Below, in pieces: positions 24,521 to 33,662 of a DNA stretch of 64,000 bases; positions within the stretch are counted from its first letter, which is position 1, and each line of letters begins with the position of its first letter. Both the position numbers and the translations under genes were made by a program. The notes below the pieces were generated by a model that searched no databases, was not told where the DNA came from, and saw only the letters and a list, made by a program, of their open reading frames with translations. The DNA is taken from NCBI RefSeq assembly GCF_042680125.1, contig NZ_JBHTNY010000026.1; one strand, written 5' to 3'. This DNA is from Robinsoniella peoriensis (GTDB lineage Bacteria; Bacillota; Clostridia; Lachnospirales; Lachnospiraceae).

Positions 24521-25558
24521 TCAGTTATATTTAAACTTCTCGGCAAAAATCATCATAGAATCAGCAACAAAACGACATAATTCAGAATACTCACTAAAGG
24601 AAGATTCAGAGCCAAGCCAGTAACGATCCCGTTTGCCATTATTCAGCTCTATGCATAAAAAGTATTGTGTTGGATAAATGGAGTTGCTTTTTTTCCTTGG
24701 TGATGTCATCTTTACTTCCGTGATTTCATTTAAACGATAGTGATTGTGATCTATAACAATAAATGTACCCATGTATGTAATGTTTCTCGGACAAGTTTTC
24801 CCTCTTTTATGCAGGAGATACAAACGAATAGGTTCTACCAGAAGCAATAGGATTGAAAAAAAGGTAATAACGAATCCTATAAGCGGCATGAAGCTTACAT
24901 CATTTTCCATTAAGAAAATGAGAAGTATTCCGAGAAACGATAAAATTAATTCAATGATTGCTATTTTCAATATGGAGCGTTTTTCATTGTTTAAAATATC
25001 TTCCGGCAATAAATGAAAAGAATCAGGATCTCTTTGCGCTTCATAAACCATTTCAGATTTTTCCAGAGGTGAAATTGTTTCACTTAGCTGTAATCTCAAT
25101 TGTTCAAAAAAAGCCTCTATATTGGAAGCGTTGAAATCGTATAGTCTTAGCATCTTTTCTTCTTTTTTTTCATTATAGTAAACAAGATATCTTCGGCGAA
25201 TGGTATATTGCAGCCAATTGTATCCTATCTGTGTTCTTTTCGTATGAAACCGTATGATATCAACTTTTGGTATTTCCATGAGGTAACCAAAACGCTTAAT
25301 TAAAATTACATCATCTAGCATGGTAATGCGGGTTTTTCTATAGAACGCGATGATAACAGCTATTACAAAACCCGTTACCAGACTAAAGGGCCATTCCAGG
25401 AGAATTTGGAGGAAAAAGAAAGAAATAAATCCGGCTGATAAAAATCTTAAAGCATACCAGCTAAAATATAAAATGAAACCTAATATAATTGTAAAGAACA
25501 AAATGGTTTCCAACGTCATTTTCCAACTGCTCTTTATTTCCTTTTTCTTCATTTCCAT
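24521..25558 (-). CDS. Unknown membrane protein with two helix pairs
   Basis: 345 residues, family not recognised. Two hydrophobic helices near residues 15-72 (LETILFFTIILGFILYFSWY and LVTGFVIAVIIAF) are followed by a soluble segment of about 110 residues with alternating strands (ITMLDDVILIKRFG, YLVYYNEKKEEKMLRL). A second helix pair lies near residues 195-245, followed by another strand-rich segment (GTFIVIDHNHYRLNEITEV, FLCIELNNGKRDRYWLG). The repeated helix pair plus beta segment suggests a duplicated bacterial PH-like membrane protein (weak inference). It has its own promoter and no functional neighbours. Confidence 0.7.
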   Translation of the reverse strand: MEMKKKEIKSSWKMTLETILFFTIILGFILYFSWYALRFLSAGFISFFFLQILLEWPFSLVTGFVIAVIIAFYRKTRITMLDDVILIKRFGYLMEIPKVDIIRFHTKRTQIGYNWLQYTIRRRYLVYYNEKKEEKMLRLYDFNASNIEAFFEQLRLQLSETISPLEKSEMVYEAQRDPDSFHLLPEDILNNEKRSILKIAIIELILSFLGILLIFLMENDVSFMPLIGFVITFFSILLLLVEPIRLYLLHKRGKTCPRNITYMGTFIVIDHNHYRLNEITEVKMTSPRKKSNSIYPTQYFLCIELNNGKRDRYWLGSESSFSEYSELCRFVADSMMIFAEKFKYN

Positions 25559-26139
25559 AGAGTAGTTTTCCTCTCCTGATTCATATAGTATCTTACTTTA
25601 TGATGTCAATTGTAAATTTGCCTCAAGGATGCTTCCCGCTAAATATCATTCAATTATACAGTTTATGAATGTTTTATACAATACCTCATCGTTTTTATTA
25701 ATTAACGAAGGGGTATCCAAACGAAGGGCATATTCTATCTGGGGCTGTTATTAATGAAGTCTAACAGATTTCCTGCTATATATTTTTCCAATGTATTGAA
25801 TGTATACTTTGATGTAATGAAAAGTAAATGATATAAAGAACTTAAAAACCTATCTGAAATAAATCCACTAACATTAATAAATTACAATACAAAGATAGAG
25901 AAAACCAAATTACAATATAATAGACCTCCTTATGCCATACCATGGACAGGCTGTGACACATCACATAACGCTAAAAATGCGATGCACATCCAGACTATAA
26001 TAATAGGATGGAGGTTCCCGGTGTATTCATAATATATCACACAAACACAGTATAAAATCCCGTATATTTTTAAAATTCCAATAGCTATAATAATGATAAT
26101 AAACGCATAAAAATTTGCGAAAAAGAGGGAGGAATTGGT
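25559..26139. other. Long intergenic region before the GH127-type gene
   Basis: 581 AT-rich bases without a credible gene. The left end holds the minus-strand promoter above. AAATTACAATA occurs twice (25879-25889 and 25907-25917), 28 bp apart, just before TATAAT (25916-25921), which could be an activator site with a -10. A second TATAAT lies at 26086-26091. The nearby AraC regulator (31274-32140) is a candidate binder. The right end holds GGGAGG, the ribosome binding site of the next gene. Confidence 0.5.
25582..25609 (-). promoter_or_regulatory. Possible promoter of the unknown membrane protein
   Basis: Read on the minus strand, TTGACA (25609-25604), a 16-bp spacer and TATATG (25587-25582) precede the start at 25558. 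The -35 is perfect and the -10 is weak. Confidence 0.4.
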
Positions 26140-29100
26140 GTGAAACGACAGATTTTAACAACGGTTATGATCTTTACACTACTTGTCCTGGCATTACCGT
26201 GTATGAACGTGCATGCTGAGGAAGGGCAATTGGGAGAAAACATTGCATTAAAAGCGGTGGCTTCTGCCGAACATGAAAACACATCGGCTGCAAATGTGAA
26301 TAACGGCAGTCTGGCGACGAGTGATCCTTTTACTTCATGGAATACCTGGAAGTCCGATGGCCTGCTGAATTATCCCACTCCGGTGGCGTTAACCTGGGAC
26401 AAAACTTACGAGATATCCGGGATGCGTGTCATGTGGTGGGCGGACAATGCCAATAAGGCAGGGTCAGATTCTGTTACATTTCCAAAGAGCTGCGAGGTGT
26501 ATTATCTGGACAACAGCGACAACTGGGTTTTGATTGATAATATGACAGATGAAAATCAAAATTTAGTATCCGAAGTGGGCGTGGTGTATGATGCCAGCGA
26601 CGGAAATGGTTTAAACGGCAAAAATAAATACTGGAATTGTGTAACGTTTGCAGAAACGGTTCAGACAAAGGGACTACGCCTGGTGGTGGATCGCAATGGA
26701 ACAAACCGCAATGGTATCGGTATAAGTGAATGGGAGGTATTTGGCGAAAAAGTTATATCTAAGATTACCGAGGGTGTGAATATTGCACCAAATGCAAAAG
26801 CATCAGCAGATCGTGAAAATACGCCAGCTTCAAATGTGAACAACGGAGCATTGGCTACGGGGAATGCGCAGACCTCATGGAATACCTGGAATAACAGCGG
26901 TTCATATCCCACACCGGTTACGCTGACCTGGGAGGAACCCTATGAAATATCCAGTATGCGAGTGATGTGGTGGGCAGATAATGCAACGCAAAATGCAAGT
27001 GGGAATGTGACGTTTCCAAAATCCTGCAAAGCTTATTACTATGATAACACCCTGGAAGACTGGGTGGAAATTACGGACATGCAGGACGAAAATGATGTGG
27101 ATACGTCTTCTGTGGGGGGTCGGTATGATGGCAATAACGGCGGAATAAATGGTGCAAACAGTTACTGGAACGGCGTACTCCTGAAGACACCGGTCAGAAC
27201 AACGCAGATGCGGCTGTACATAGACCGCAGCGGAACGGGAAGCAATGGAGTTGGAATCAGTGAATGGGAGGTGTATGGCGAACCAATTAAGGACGAACTT
27301 TTTGCTGCTAAAATCATCGGAAAAGAGCGGATCGGTCTTGGCGAAACTGCTGAGTACCAGGGATTTTGCATACCCTCAGAATTGCCTGATGTTACGTATG
27401 AATGGTCTGTTCCCGAGGCGTACAGCGAAATTCTGGAAATAACGGGTAATGATACAGATGCCAGTAAGATTACGGTAACGGCAAAAGCGGCTGGAGCTGG
27501 TGCCTTAAAATTAAAATGCACTTATGGAACTACGCAGCGGGAAGTATCCTTTCCGGTATCGGTGGAATCCATACAGAGTATTGATGATTACATCACGGCA
27601 ACGGCAGCCGGAAGGGAGCCGATTTTTCCCAAAATGGTTGTTGTAAATGGAATTAGCTTCGACGATCCCACTCCTTCGCTGAAAAGTGTTAATAAGACAC
27701 AGAATGGCGGAACAGAAGCGTTCGACTTTGGAGAGGAATTCAATTCCAAACTGATGCCCGTTGAATGGGAAGCAGTAGACCCTAAGCTGTATGCAGCGGA
27801 TCAGGCAGGAAAGACATTTACCGTAAACGGAACAGTCAATTACGGAGGTGAGCAATGGGATGCCAAAGCACAGATCACGGTAAAGAAACCCGTTGTAGCA
27901 CCGGATGCCAATAGTGCGGTAACTTTTGAAAATGTAAAACTGAATGATGAGTTCTGGCAGCCAAAGCAGAAAGTGAATGCGTTGAATTCTCTAAATGCAG
28001 GAATCAGCAGGATAGCCATGGAAGCAGGCGGAGAACCAAATTTTAATAATGCAATTAAAAAATTGAACGGGGAATCCTATGAACCTTTTCATGGATTTGT
28101 TTTCCAGGATACGGATATCTATAAATCCATTGAAGCAATATCATATACGCTTTCAGTTATTCAGGATGACAAGGATCCGGAAATTGCAGCACAAAGAGCA
28201 AAATTAGAGGATAAATTGGCTTACTGGATCAGTAAGATTGAGCAGGTTCAATATGCAGACGGTTATATTAATACACACTTTACTTTAAGGAGCACTACAT
28301 TTGCAGGAGGAAGTTCTCCCGGCACTCATCGCTTCCGGGATTTTAGCAATCATGAGATGTATATAGCAGGACATTTTTTTGAATCAGTCGTAGCGTATAC
28401 CCGGTACCGGGAAGGAATCGGAGATCCTGATTACAGCCTTTATGTAGTGGGCAAGAGATTTGCAGATGATATTGTACGCCTTTTCGGACCGGACGGGCAG
28501 CGCCACGAAGTTCCGGGGCATGAGGAAATAGAACTTGCCTTGATAAAACTTGCGAAGCTTGCAGAAGAGTACGAAGGTGAGGGTGCAGGCCAGAAATATA
28601 TAGATACAGCCAAACTGCTGATTGACCGGAGAGGGGAAGGTCAATCCTTAAGGGAAAGCAATTACAAAGGCGGTGACTATTCCCAGGATAAAACGTCCTT
28701 TACACAGGAGAAAAACGGAGTGGGACATGCAGTTCGTGCCACATATCTCTATGCGGGAGCAACAGATGTAGCAACTTTACTGCCGGATGGAGATGCTGAC
28801 AAAGAGGCCTATCTGGATACGCTGGACACTATTTGGGATTCCGTACAAAATAGAAAAACCTATATAACCGGCGGTATTGGGGTAAGATCTCATGGAGAAG
28901 ACTTCGGAGGAGATTATGAGCTTCCCAATGATGATTCCTATTGTGAGACTTGTGCATCAATTGCAGTGGCTAACTGGAACCAGCGAATGAATCTGGTGCA
29001 TCAGGATGCAAAATATGCGGATGTGGTGGAAAAGGCACTTTATAACGGTATACTGGTAGGAACGAATCTGGAAGGAAATCTCTTCTATTATGATTCACGC

Positions 29101-31194
29101 CTTGAGGTATCTAGTGGAAATGCCCGTTCAGAATGGTTTGCATGCGCCTGCTGTCCTCCGAACCTAATGAGGACAATTGCTTCCCTGAGCGGTTATATGT
29201 ATTCTGTCCATCAAAATGATGTCTATGTAAATATGTACATCGGAAGCGATGCAAAAGTAAATGTAGACGGCACAAAAGTGGCTTTAAAGCAGGAGACAAA
29301 ATACCCATGGGAGGGGAAAACAGCCATCACCGTTACACCGGAGTCAGAAAAGGAATTCACTGTTAATATAAGGATTCCGGGCTGGATACAGGACCAGAAA
29401 AACAAAAATACGGATATCTCAGTAAATGGAGAGAATATTTCAGCAAAAGCTGTCAATGGATATGTTGCCATTAAGCGGAAATGGACGCCAGGTGATGTAA
29501 TTACAGTGGATATGCCAATGGAAATAAGATTGACAGAAGCGAATCCAAATGTCAAAACAAATAGCGGGAGAGTGGCAATAGAAAGAGGGCCTCTTGTATA
29601 CAGCATAGAAAAAGCCGGGAATACCAGTTTAAATCCTGAAGTCCAAAATCTGAATCCATTGAACTATGTGATTCCCAGATCCACAGAATTTACAGCGCAA
29701 TATAACCCGGAGCTGCTTAAGGGCGTTGTAGAAATCACCGGAGATGTATATTACGAAGCAGGCGGTAAATTAGTTCCGGCAAAACTACAGGCAATTCCTT
29801 TTTATGCATGGAATAACCGGGGCGATGACGGTATTTACGGACAGAATAATGCGACTAAAATGCTTATATGGACAAAAGCAAATGGATTTGCGGTATCAGT
29901 CCAGGCCGATAAGAATACCATCAATATCGGTGATACAGCTGCTTTGACTGGAATAGTAACCGCTCCGGCGGATGTATCTGACAATGCCTATCAATGGTCT
30001 GTCACAGAAGGCAGAAGTGTGGAAATAACAGATGGGGAAGGCAGCGCCAGGGCTACCGTAAAGGGAATAATGGCCGGGGAATCAGAGCTTACGCTGACAG
30101 TGTCTAACAGCTATGGAACACAAAGCGCCACATATAGTTTGAAGGTAAATGCTCCCACGGATCCGGAAGAACCAACAGACCCGGAAGAGCCGACAGATCC
30201 GGAAGAGCCGACAGATCCGGAAGAGCCGACAGAGCCGACAGACCCAACAGACCCAACAGACCCAGAAGATCCCACTGACCCTACAGAACCTGTTGATCCT
30301 GCAGTCAGAACGGTAGAGGATTTTATTAATAAAATCGGAGATAAAATTACCATCCAAAGTGACCAGGCGATCATAAAGGCAGAGCAGGAATATGCAGCGT
30401 TAAATGCAGTCCAGAAGGCAAAGGTAACGAACTACAGTAAATTAAAACAGGCCCGTCAAACCTGTAATAATCTTAAAGCTGCTGATGCAGTTGTGATTAA
30501 AATTAATGCGGTTGGGACGGTTACTTATAGCCAGGCATCCAAAAATAAGATCGACGAGGCACAGGCTATGTATCAAAAGCTGTCCCCGGATCAGAAAAAA
30601 CTGGTTACAAATTACAGCCTTCTAACCCAGGCACTGTCCAGATACAATGAACTGGAAAGACAATATAAGGAAAAACAGGAAAATACAATTACCACAGGAA
30701 AGACTTATACAACAGGTAGCTACCGTTATAAAGTGACCAGCCTAAAGAACAAGACCGTAACCCTGACCGGAGTGACGAAGAAGACTCTCACTTCCATTAA
30801 AGTCGGCAAAACAGTTAAAATAAAAGGCAAAACTTTTAAAATAACTGCAATTGGAAAATCTGCATTTAAAGGCTGTACGAAAGCGAAAAAAGCAACGGTT
30901 GGAAAATACGTAAAAACAATTGGTGACAACGCATTTTATCAGTGCAAAAAACTAAAATCCGTTCATATAGAAAGCACAGAACTGACAAAGATCGGTAAAA
31001 AAGCATTCTATAAGAACAGCAGTTTAAAGAGAATTACCATAAAAAGTAAAAAGCTGAAATCAGTCGGATCCCAGGCATTCACCGGTATCCACAAAAATGC
31101 AAAGATGAAAGTGCCTTCTTCATGCCTGAAAAAATATGAGACAAAAATCCTGAAAAATAAGGGACAGAAGAAAACAGTCAAAATTGTAAAATAA
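26140..31194 (+). CDS. Secreted multidomain GH127-type enzyme (beta-L-arabinofuranosidase-like)
   Basis: 1684 residues starting at GTG with GGGAGG 7-8 bases upstream. A signal peptide occupies residues 1-26. Two F5/8C-like carbohydrate-binding domains follow (about 33-203 and 213-381), then Ig-like segments to about 590. The GH127/DUF1680 catalytic domain spans about 595-1150. The zinc/nucleophile set of this family is present: Glu936 and Cys938 in CETCAS, then Cys1004-Cys1005 in CACCPPN. After an Ig-like domain come a Pro-Glu-Thr-Asp repeat linker (about 1340-1387), FIVAR-like helices, and a Lys-rich BspA-type leucine-rich region to the end. There is no LPXTG. It should remove beta-L-arabinofuranose or a similar sugar outside the cell. 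Confidence 0.88.
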   Translation: MKRQILTTVMIFTLLVLALPCMNVHAEEGQLGENIALKAVASAEHENTSAANVNNGSLATSDPFTSWNTWKSDGLLNYPTPVALTWDKTYEISGMRVMWWADNANKAGSDSVTFPKSCEVYYLDNSDNWVLIDNMTDENQNLVSEVGVVYDASDGNGLNGKNKYWNCVTFAETVQTKGLRLVVDRNGTNRNGIGISEWEVFGEKVISKITEGVNIAPNAKASADRENTPASNVNNGALATGNAQTSWNTWNNSGSYPTPVTLTWEEPYEISSMRVMWWADNATQNASGNVTFPKSCKAYYYDNTLEDWVEITDMQDENDVDTSSVGGRYDGNNGGINGANSYWNGVLLKTPVRTTQMRLYIDRSGTGSNGVGISEWEVYGEPIKDELFAAKIIGKERIGLGETAEYQGFCIPSELPDVTYEWSVPEAYSEILEITGNDTDASKITVTAKAAGAGALKLKCTYGTTQREVSFPVSVESIQSIDDYITATAAGREPIFPKMVVVNGISFDDPTPSLKSVNKTQNGGTEAFDFGEEFNSKLMPVEWEAVDPKLYAADQAGKTFTVNGTVNYGGEQWDAKAQITVKKPVVAPDANSAVTFENVKLNDEFWQPKQKVNALNSLNAGISRIAMEAGGEPNFNNAIKKLNGESYEPFHGFVFQDTDIYKSIEAISYTLSVIQDDKDPEIAAQRAKLEDKLAYWISKIEQVQYADGYINTHFTLRSTTFAGGSSPGTHRFRDFSNHEMYIAGHFFESVVAYTRYREGIGDPDYSLYVVGKRFADDIVRLFGPDGQRHEVPGHEEIELALIKLAKLAEEYEGEGAGQKYIDTAKLLIDRRGEGQSLRESNYKGGDYSQDKTSFTQEKNGVGHAVRATYLYAGATDVATLLPDGDADKEAYLDTLDTIWDSVQNRKTYITGGIGVRSHGEDFGGDYELPNDDSYCETCASIAVANWNQRMNLVHQDAKYADVVEKALYNGILVGTNLEGNLFYYDSRLEVSSGNARSEWFACACCPPNLMRTIASLSGYMYSVHQNDVYVNMYIGSDAKVNVDGTKVALKQETKYPWEGKTAITVTPESEKEFTVNIRIPGWIQDQKNKNTDISVNGENISAKAVNGYVAIKRKWTPGDVITVDMPMEIRLTEANPNVKTNSGRVAIERGPLVYSIEKAGNTSLNPEVQNLNPLNYVIPRSTEFTAQYNPELLKGVVEITGDVYYEAGGKLVPAKLQAIPFYAWNNRGDDGIYGQNNATKMLIWTKANGFAVSVQADKNTINIGDTAALTGIVTAPADVSDNAYQWSVTEGRSVEITDGEGSARATVKGIMAGESELTLTVSNSYGTQSATYSLKVNAPTDPEEPTDPEEPTDPEEPTDPEEPTEPTDPTDPTDPEDPTDPTEPVDPAVRTVEDFINKIGDKITIQSDQAIIKAEQEYAALNAVQKAKVTNYSKLKQARQTCNNLKAADAVVIKINAVGTVTYSQASKNKIDEAQAMYQKLSPDQKKLVTNYSLLTQALSRYNELERQYKEKQENTITTGKTYTTGSYRYKVTSLKNKTVTLTGVTKKTLTSIKVGKTVKIKGKTFKITAIGKSAFKGCTKAKKATVGKYVKTIGDNAFYQCKKLKSVHIESTELTKIGKKAFYKNSSLKRITIKSKKLKSVGSQAFTGIHKNAKMKVPSSCLKKYETKILKNKGQKKTVKIVK
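30160..30300 (+). repeat. Short tandem repeats coding a PEEPTD-type linker
   Basis: Units of 18 bases (GATCCGGAAGAGCCGACA and variants) repeat about four times and then degenerate into 9-base units (GACCCAACA). They encode the acidic Pro/Thr linker between the Ig-like and helical domains of the GH127-type protein. Confidence 0.85.
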
Positions 31195-31200
31195 ATATAA

Positions 31201-31244
31201 AAAGGATATTTCTGGTTCTAAGCACAACCGGAAATATCCTTTTT
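31201..31244 (+). terminator. Terminator of the GH127-type gene
   Basis: AAAGGATATTTC (31201-31212) pairs with GAAATATCCTTT (31231-31242) and the inner TGGTT with AACCG, followed by a T run. It works on + and lies between two convergent genes. Confidence 0.85.
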
Positions 31245-31273
31245 CCAACAGTAACGAAATATCTTGAATCCGG

Positions 31274-32140
31274 TTAAAACGGGCTGCTGCGATATCTTCC
31301 CGGTGAGATTCCTACTTTTTCACTAAAAGCGGAAGTGAATCCCATCTCACTTTGGTAGCCAACAGCGTTTGATATTTCTCCGATAGTTTTATCTGTTGTT
31401 TGCAACAGATGTTTGGCAGTATCCATGCGCAGTTTTTGCAGGTACTCATATGGTGAATATCCGGTATTGTTTTTAAAGACCCGTATAAAATGATATTTGC
31501 TCATGTGAACCGAGTCAGCAATATCAATGAGGTTGATTTTGCTGCTGAGATTATATTTCATATATTCAATAGCAACCGTGGAGACTCTGGTTGATTTTGA
31601 GGCAGTGCTGTTATTTTCGGCAGAAAGTGAAGAAATCAGGGTCTTATAGATTGCAGAGGACAGATCTGTTTTGCTCAGCATTTGTCCTGTTTTGAAGGAA
31701 GAAAGTATAAAACGAATATTAGTTTTAATATCATTACAGGTATAGTCATGGATGATAATACCGTTTTTACTGCGATAGTGTTCATAAATATTATTGCAGA
31801 TAGTTCCTTTTATATGAAGCCAGCTAAAATCCAGGCTGCCTGCAGCGCCATAGCGGTGGGGGGTTTTTAAATCCATGAAAACAACATCCCCCTTGATAGC
31901 GGTATAGTGGGATCCTTCGTAATCGATATCCATGGAACCCTGATCAATATAAGCAATAAAAATGCAGTCATAAAACAGACGGTCTATCACATAACCGTCT
32001 ATACAATGGTACTGGCCGCACATAACCAGATGATTGAAGATATCCGTATCCCTGCATTCTTCTGATGCAATGAAAAACTCGGATCCGGGAGATACTCCGG
32101 CTTCATTTCCAAGCACATAACTCTTACGTTCAATATTCAT
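31274..32140 (-). CDS. AraC-family transcriptional regulator
   Basis: 288 residues. The N-terminal cupin-like ligand domain (DIFNHLVMCGQYHCIDGYVI, GDVVFMDLKTPHRYGA) is followed by two C-terminal AraC helix-turn-helix units (LIDIADSVHMSKYHFIRVFK and ISNAVGYQSEMGFTSAFSEK). I chose the ATG at 32140 because AGAGAGG lies 6 bases upstream, and the 29 extra residues from 32227 look unlike this family. It sits between the GH127-type gene and a divergent URO-D-like gene and probably controls one or both in response to a sugar. Confidence 0.9.
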   Translation of the reverse strand: MNIERKSYVLGNEAGVSPGSEFFIASEECRDTDIFNHLVMCGQYHCIDGYVIDRLFYDCIFIAYIDQGSMDIDYEGSHYTAIKGDVVFMDLKTPHRYGAAGSLDFSWLHIKGTICNNIYEHYRSKNGIIIHDYTCNDIKTNIRFILSSFKTGQMLSKTDLSSAIYKTLISSLSAENNSTASKSTRVSTVAIEYMKYNLSSKINLIDIADSVHMSKYHFIRVFKNNTGYSPYEYLQKLRMDTAKHLLQTTDKTIGEISNAVGYQSEMGFTSAFSEKVGISPGRYRSSPF

Positions 32141-32233
32141 ATCGGACCTCTCTAAAAACAGCAATTTTGATATAATAGAACAGCAACTATTTCGATTGTT
32201 AAGCAGGATTCTTTCAACTATACTCATTATATC

Positions 32234-32247
32234 AGATTGTACAATCT
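32234..32247. promoter_or_regulatory. 14-bp perfect palindrome between AraC and URO-D-like genes
   Basis: AGATTGTACAATCT is fully self-complementary and includes TACAAT, a possible -10 for the gene at 32283. It lies in the divergent control region of the AraC regulator and may be an operator. Confidence 0.4.
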
Positions 32248-32282
32248 ATAGTAAGAACTTAATTGAAATGGAGTGATTGTTT

Positions 32283-33569
32283 ATGGAACATATGAATATC
32301 AGAGTGAATTTTAATATGGCTGATTACAGCAATTTGAATTTTCCAAAAAAGGATCAGGACATCTTACGAGAACTGGCTAAGAGAATGGCAGAGTCAGCGG
32401 CTAAGCCGGTTATGTCAGAAAGGCGTAAACTGTGGACTGCGCACAATATGCTGAAATGTACCCGCCCTCTGATTCTGTGTGATCCTGAAAATGGCTGGAA
32501 TGAAATTATACCGGATGAAGAGATAGAGTGCGAAAACAGTATAGCCAGATACTGGGAGTTACATATCAGAAAACAGATTTATTGGGGCGAATATATGAAT
32601 GATGATTATGTCGTGGAACCCGTATTTACACTTCCGTATGTTCACAAAGTAAAATCCTGGGATTTAAAGGGCAAAGAATCAAAATTTACAAAAGGAATAA
32701 AAATGGAGCAGGGGAAATCCTATCACATTGATGCGATTATGAAAGACTATGGTGAGCTTGCCCAGGTGGAAAAAGAAGAGTTTCTCTTGAACCGCAATGC
32801 AACAAAAGAGTTGTTTGAAACTGCCTGCGATTTATTTGAGGGCAGTTTGAAAACACAGCTAAATACGGCATGGTTTTGGTCATTTGGCCTGACGGATGAA
32901 GCAGCTTTCTTAAGAGGCATGGAACAGCTGATGTATGATTTTTATGATGAACCAGAAAATATACACAAAATGATGGCAATGCTCCGGGATGGAGTTATGG
33001 CAAAACTTGATTTCCTTGAGGAAAATGATCTTTTTTCAATGAATAATGATAATTCCTATGTAGGTTCCGGGGGAATTGGCTATACTACGGAACTTCCGGC
33101 ATCTGATTATACCGGCAGGGTTCGAACCAAAGATATGTGGGGGCTGGCTGAGAGTCAGATCACAGTTGGGGTATCAGCGGAAATGTTTAAAGAATTTGTG
33201 TTTCCCTACCAGAAACCAATCATGGAGCGTTTTGGTTTGACATGCTACGGCTGCTGCGAACCAATGGACCAGAGGTTTGATATAGTAAAAGAGGTAAGTA
33301 ATCTTCGCAGAGTCTCAGTATCACCCTGGGCAGATAAAAGAATAATGGCATCTAAACTGAAGCAGGACTATATCTATTCCCTGAAGCCATCGCCGACTGA
33401 TCTGGCATCATCAGAACTGGATCAGGATAAAGTCCGGCGGGAACTTAGAGAGACACTGCGTATATGCCGGGATAATTGTGTGGAAATTATTATGAAAGAT
33501 AATCATACATTGGGCAAGAATCCAAAGAATCTGACAGACTGGGTGAGAATTGCCAGGGAGGAAATCTGA
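32283..33569 (+). CDS. Divergent URO-D-like protein, copy 3
   Basis: 428 residues, longer than the two paralogues in the first island. The central region (ELFETACDLFEGSLKTQLNT) and the C-terminal TIM-barrel-like part with MERFGLTCYGCCEPMDQRFD place it near URO-D/MtaA-type proteins. The Cys pair YGCCEP occupies the position where relatives have HxCG, so metal binding may differ. The ATG at 32283 has GGAG 9 bases upstream; TTG at 32277 is also possible. It is divergent from an AraC regulator and stands alone with its own terminator. It probably belongs to the same glycan pathway as GH127/GH98, but the reaction is unknown. Confidence 0.65.
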   Translation: MEHMNIRVNFNMADYSNLNFPKKDQDILRELAKRMAESAAKPVMSERRKLWTAHNMLKCTRPLILCDPENGWNEIIPDEEIECENSIARYWELHIRKQIYWGEYMNDDYVVEPVFTLPYVHKVKSWDLKGKESKFTKGIKMEQGKSYHIDAIMKDYGELAQVEKEEFLLNRNATKELFETACDLFEGSLKTQLNTAWFWSFGLTDEAAFLRGMEQLMYDFYDEPENIHKMMAMLRDGVMAKLDFLEENDLFSMNNDNSYVGSGGIGYTTELPASDYTGRVRTKDMWGLAESQITVGVSAEMFKEFVFPYQKPIMERFGLTCYGCCEPMDQRFDIVKEVSNLRRVSVSPWADKRIMASKLKQDYIYSLKPSPTDLASSELDQDKVRRELRETLRICRDNCVEIIMKDNHTLGKNPKNLTDWVRIAREEI

Positions 33570-33584
33570 GCTGCCTTTTACAAT

Positions 33585-33633
33585 AATGACAAGCGCAAGA
33601 GTGTCTTTTAGACACGGTCTGGCGCTTGTCATT
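33585..33633. terminator. Hairpin between convergent URO-D-like and GH98-type genes
   Basis: AATGACAAGCGC (33585-33596) pairs with GCGCTTGTCATT (33622-33633), with an inner GTGTC/GACAC stem. The T-tracts are weak on both sides, but the position between converging genes suggests a shared terminator. Confidence 0.65.
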
Positions 33634-33662
33634 AATTATATGGAGTTAGAAAAGTATACAGC

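Noticed and set aside
26140..26142. Possible CRISPR-like or tRNA features near the large genes
   Set aside because: No regularly spaced repeats with unique spacers and no cloverleaf or TTCGANNC-type arm were seen anywhere in the window.
30082..30374. Gly-Ser-Val and Cys-Arg repeat proteins on the minus strand
   Set aside because: They are antisense readings of the PEEPTD repeat DNA, without starts or ribosome binding sites.
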